NCBI GenBank assembly: GCA_947683425.1 | Contig: CANTUQ010000159.1 | Span: 6,276,001 to 6,340,000, forward strand | From: Excoecaria cochinchinensis | Lineage: Eukaryota; Streptophyta; Magnoliopsida; Malpighiales; Euphorbiaceae | Length of the DNA: 64,000 nt | Direction: 5' to 3' | Part shown: positions 61,491 through 64,000 of the stretch, in pieces | How the letters are laid out: each line of letters opens with the position of its first letter | Numbering within the stretch: the first letter of the stretch is position 1 | Notes under the pieces: generated by a model | Database searches by the model: none | Told to the model about the DNA's origin: nothing | What the model saw: only the letters and a program-made list of their open reading frames with translations | Translations under genes and position numbers: made by a program

Positions 61491-63130
61491 ATGGCTAATT
61501 CACAAAGAGGAATAAATGCCACCCGGGTTATTGTCACCGAAGAGATTGACCGAAGGGCCCAAGAAATGGAGCGCAAATTTGAGGAGTTTGAACATAGAAT
61601 GATGGCAATGATAGGCAACTTAACTACTACTTTAGCACCGCCAGCTGGCTAATAACCTGCCGCTCTTGCCGGGGGACAGGCCGAATAGATTTCGATTAGG
61701 GAGGCACCTTCGACAGCAGTTGTAGAACCACCCCTGTTACTGAGCCTAGGGCTCTTACAAATATTGAGCCTAGAAGGGTTGGAGGACATAGACCTGATGA
61801 GGATTTTGTAGTGGATGAGCAGTGAGAGCTAAGCCTCCTAAAGAGGATGCTGCCTTGAAGAAGATAGAGGAGAGAGTGGAGGAAATGGCCCGCCTACTGT
61901 CTGTTGGAAAGGGGATAAGCCCCGAGGATAGGGATTTGGATGACAAGGAGATGCTTTCTCAGAGGTTTAAAATGCCCGATCTGCCCAAGTTTGATGGCAC
62001 CTCAGATCCGTCCGCTCACATCAAGCAGTACACGCTTATGTTAAAGGGGACTATGCTTACCAAGAGACAGAAGGTGGAATAGTTTTGCCTCAACTTGACT
62101 AGGCCTACTGTAGACTGGTACCACGGTTTGGATAGGAGAGCAAGAGAAGATTGGGACTTATTTACTGAAAAGTTCCTTAAACAGTATGACTGTAGCACCG
62201 GAATAGAGGTTACTTTGAAGGATTTGGAGCTACTTTAATAGAGATCTAATGAGTAATTCCACGAGTATCCTACTTGATGGAGAAATCAGGTAATAAAATA
62301 AAGAGAAAGCTGAATACTCCAGATCAGATTCGGTTATTCATTTGTAATGTGAGTTCATATCTTAAAGAAGGGTTAAAGATGAATGGCCTCAAAGATTGGG
62401 AGTCTCTAAATGATATAGCTATCGATGCATAGGGTGAGTACCTAGCAAAGAAGGCAAGACAAGATAGCTTTGTTAGGAAAAACTTTGGGAACCAATCAGG
62501 AAATAAATCAGCTAACACTTGAAGTAGTAGCAAGAATGGCAAGGCAGCTGAGGTCTCGGCCATAGAATCTAACTAAGGCCAAAGGTATTATTCGAATTTT
62601 GGTCAACCTTTGGCTTGGGTTTTTGAAAGGTTGGTGAAAAAAGGGCAGTTAAGACCTTTAAAGCCGAGGCCAGCTAGAAACCATGGTCAACCAGGACACA
62701 GGGGGAATCAGTTTTGTGCTTATCATTAACATACAGGGCATCTAATCAACTTTTATAGAACTTTGAGAAATAAGATCCAGGATCTCATTGACAAGAAGCA
62801 GATCACGAATCTAGAAAAGTGGGAGAAGAAAAAATAGTCTAGTAACCAAGCGGTTCCGCCACCAGTATATATGATCGGGTCTAGCTTGCCCGAATGGTAC
62901 GTATTGCAAGATTTATATGGTAATGAGTATGTGCTATCACTCGTAAAATGAGTGAAGAAGGGATTCCCATGGTGGCAATATATTGTCGGTCCACTAGTGA
63001 GAGTAAAGAGGAAGATAAAGATTCTGAGAAAGATGAAGAACTTGCGAATCCTTGGGATTTAGAGGATGAAGGAAAGAGAAAGGTTGGGGCTGTAACCCGA
63101 AGTGGCATGGTAGTTCCAGAGGTAGAGAGG
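61491..63130 (+). pseudogene. Tat-lineage gag, multiply broken
   Basis: Starts at ATG 61491 (MANSQRGINATRVIVTEEID...), stops after 53 residues (TAA 61650-61652), shifts frame, and resumes at about 61800-62082 with the gag core (LPKFDGTSDPSAHIKQY). TAG at about 62081 is followed in the same frame by TRPTVDWYHGL, DWDLFTEKFLKQYD and more stops. Later pieces hold LNTPDQIRLFICNVSSYLKE and a zinc-finger-like CAYH*HTGHLINFY, whose last Cys is lost, then LRNKIQDLIDKKQI. Gag of this lineage packages the RNA. At least eight lesions make this copy inactive. Confidence 0.85.
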
Positions 63131-63229
63131 CCTTAAGACCCAGTGCCTATGCTTGCGGGAAAAGAGCTCGAGGAGGATGGGTTAATGAAACAGTTGAAGA
63201 AAGCAACAGCCTAGATATCCATTTGGGAT

Positions 63230-63810
63230 TTGCTGAGGCAATCCCCATCACATAGGCAGAAGTTAGTGGAAGCCTTATGTGAGTCCACTATTGCCACAAC
63301 CATCTCGCCATCTGAGTTACTAGACCTAGTTAAAGGGGGCTCAGGGGAAATTTTTGTCTATTCTGATGCAGATTTACCAGTTGAAGGCCATAAACACAAT
63401 CACCCGTTGTATATTAAAGCACAAATTAATGGCAAGCATACTGCTTGCGTAATGGTTGATGATGGCTCTTCTATAAATGTATGCCCTTTGGTCGCACTTC
63501 CAGCTTTTGGCTTGGATGAAAACATATTGAGCGGATCTGACCTAACCATCACAACTTATGATAACTTTCAAAGGCAGGCATCAGGAACTTTTAAGGCAAT
63601 AGTTAAGACTTGACCTATTGAAATAGAAGCAGAGTTTGTAGTCTTTTCAATCCCTGCTGATTTCTTAGCTTTACTTGGAAGACCTTGGTTTCACAAATTG
63701 GGAGGAGTGCCATCCACCCTACATCAGATGATCAAAATACCGTACGAGGGGGAAGTAGTAAATATCAGGGCTGCTAGGGAACATCAGGTTTCTACACTAA
63801 AAATCTCCAA
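63230..63810 (+). pseudogene. Tat-lineage aspartic protease
   Basis: The frame shows HNHPLYIKAQINGKHTACVMVDDGSSINVCP with the active-site form DDGSS, usual for Tat elements in place of DTGA. A TGA at 63611-63613 (one transition from CGA) interrupts it. The flap-distal part follows in frame: VVFSIPADFLALLGRPWFHKLGGVPSTLHQ. A further TAG follows near 63810. The protease would cut Gag-Pol; this copy is stopped. RT would follow beyond the window. Confidence 0.85.
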
Positions 63811-64000
63811 ATAGAGGTTCAGTGGTTTCCACGTGTCAGTAATTGATAAAGAAGGAGGTTTAGAGGGTAACTCCCGAGCGGTAAATATGATGAAGCAAAT
63901 GCATTTTCTCCCCGGAGCCGATTTGGGCATGAATTCACAATGGCCACAGTCACCCGTCAGAAGGACCGAAGAGGATAAGGCTATAAAGGGGTAAGTGGTA

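Larger units (their letters stand above)
58397..64000 (+). mobile_element. Tat-lineage (Ogre/Retand-like) element, runs off window
   Basis: 5' LTR, PBS, leader, decayed gag and protease in order; the polymerase and 3' LTR would lie beyond 64000. It is inserted into the chromovirus integrase. The target duplication would be CCGAT (58392-58396) if the other end could be seen. Confidence 0.88.

Overview
This is a piece of a plant nuclear genome, almost certainly a eudicot, in a repeat-dense and probably heterochromatic region. It is AT-rich with long (about 1.5-2.8 kb) LTRs. Plant-type primer binding sites for tRNA-Asp, initiator tRNA-Met and the Tat-type site TGGCGACTCCACTGGGGA are present. The proteins belong to the plant Ty3/gypsy lineages Athila, Tat (Ogre/Retand-like) and chromovirus (Tekay/Del-like). 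I found no ordinary host gene, tRNA or rRNA gene. Nearly all 64 kb is explained by nested, truncated or recombined retrotransposons plus one MITE. The species cannot be named from the sequence.

Layout. 1-3985: a plus-strand Tat-lineage deletion derivative (LTR end, 3'UTR with a palindromic minisatellite, second LTR truncated at 3985). 3986-15692: an Athila-lineage composite, truncated internal region - LTR - PBS - internal region - LTR, with two internal regions sharing one middle LTR. Each internal region carries gag and an ATHILA ORF-1-like gene but no pol. 15693-17376: two abutting minus-strand Tat LTR fragments, the second cut into a minus-strand chromovirus gag (17377-17733). 18018-24567: an LTR-bounded chromovirus element whose internal region (1.4 kb) holds only gag (TR-GAG-like). 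25135-27796: an older minus-strand LTR remnant split by a clean solo LTR (25694-27680, TSD TTTAC). 27797-37037: a minus-strand Tat element with both LTRs, PBS, PPT and only the gag N-terminus. 37038-43351: old AT-rich LTR debris with a degenerate TTTAGTCC array and possible Ty1/copia LTR material. 43352-45450: minus-strand solo LTR with TSD GAAAA. 45700-47390: minus-strand solo Tat LTR. 48780-57430: a mosaic of facing chromovirus LTR pieces; the last is the 3' LTR of a minus-strand element whose decayed integrase (57426-58396) is cut by a plus-strand Tat element (58397-64000, runs off the window). A MULE-type foldback MITE with a perfect 9-bp TSD sits at 56177-56722.

How parts relate. The only long open coding region is the Athila gag at 9783-11033. 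Two lineages present LTR elements with gag but no polymerase, so both would depend on enzymes supplied in trans. Beyond known families, the window shows RNA-structure-like signals: a pair of hairpins with compensatory changes in the Athila 3'UTR, two dyad-symmetric sites kept across diverged chromovirus LTRs, and GC-rich inverted-repeat islands inside AT-rich LTRs of all three lineages. Percent identities are estimates by eye; nothing was computed.
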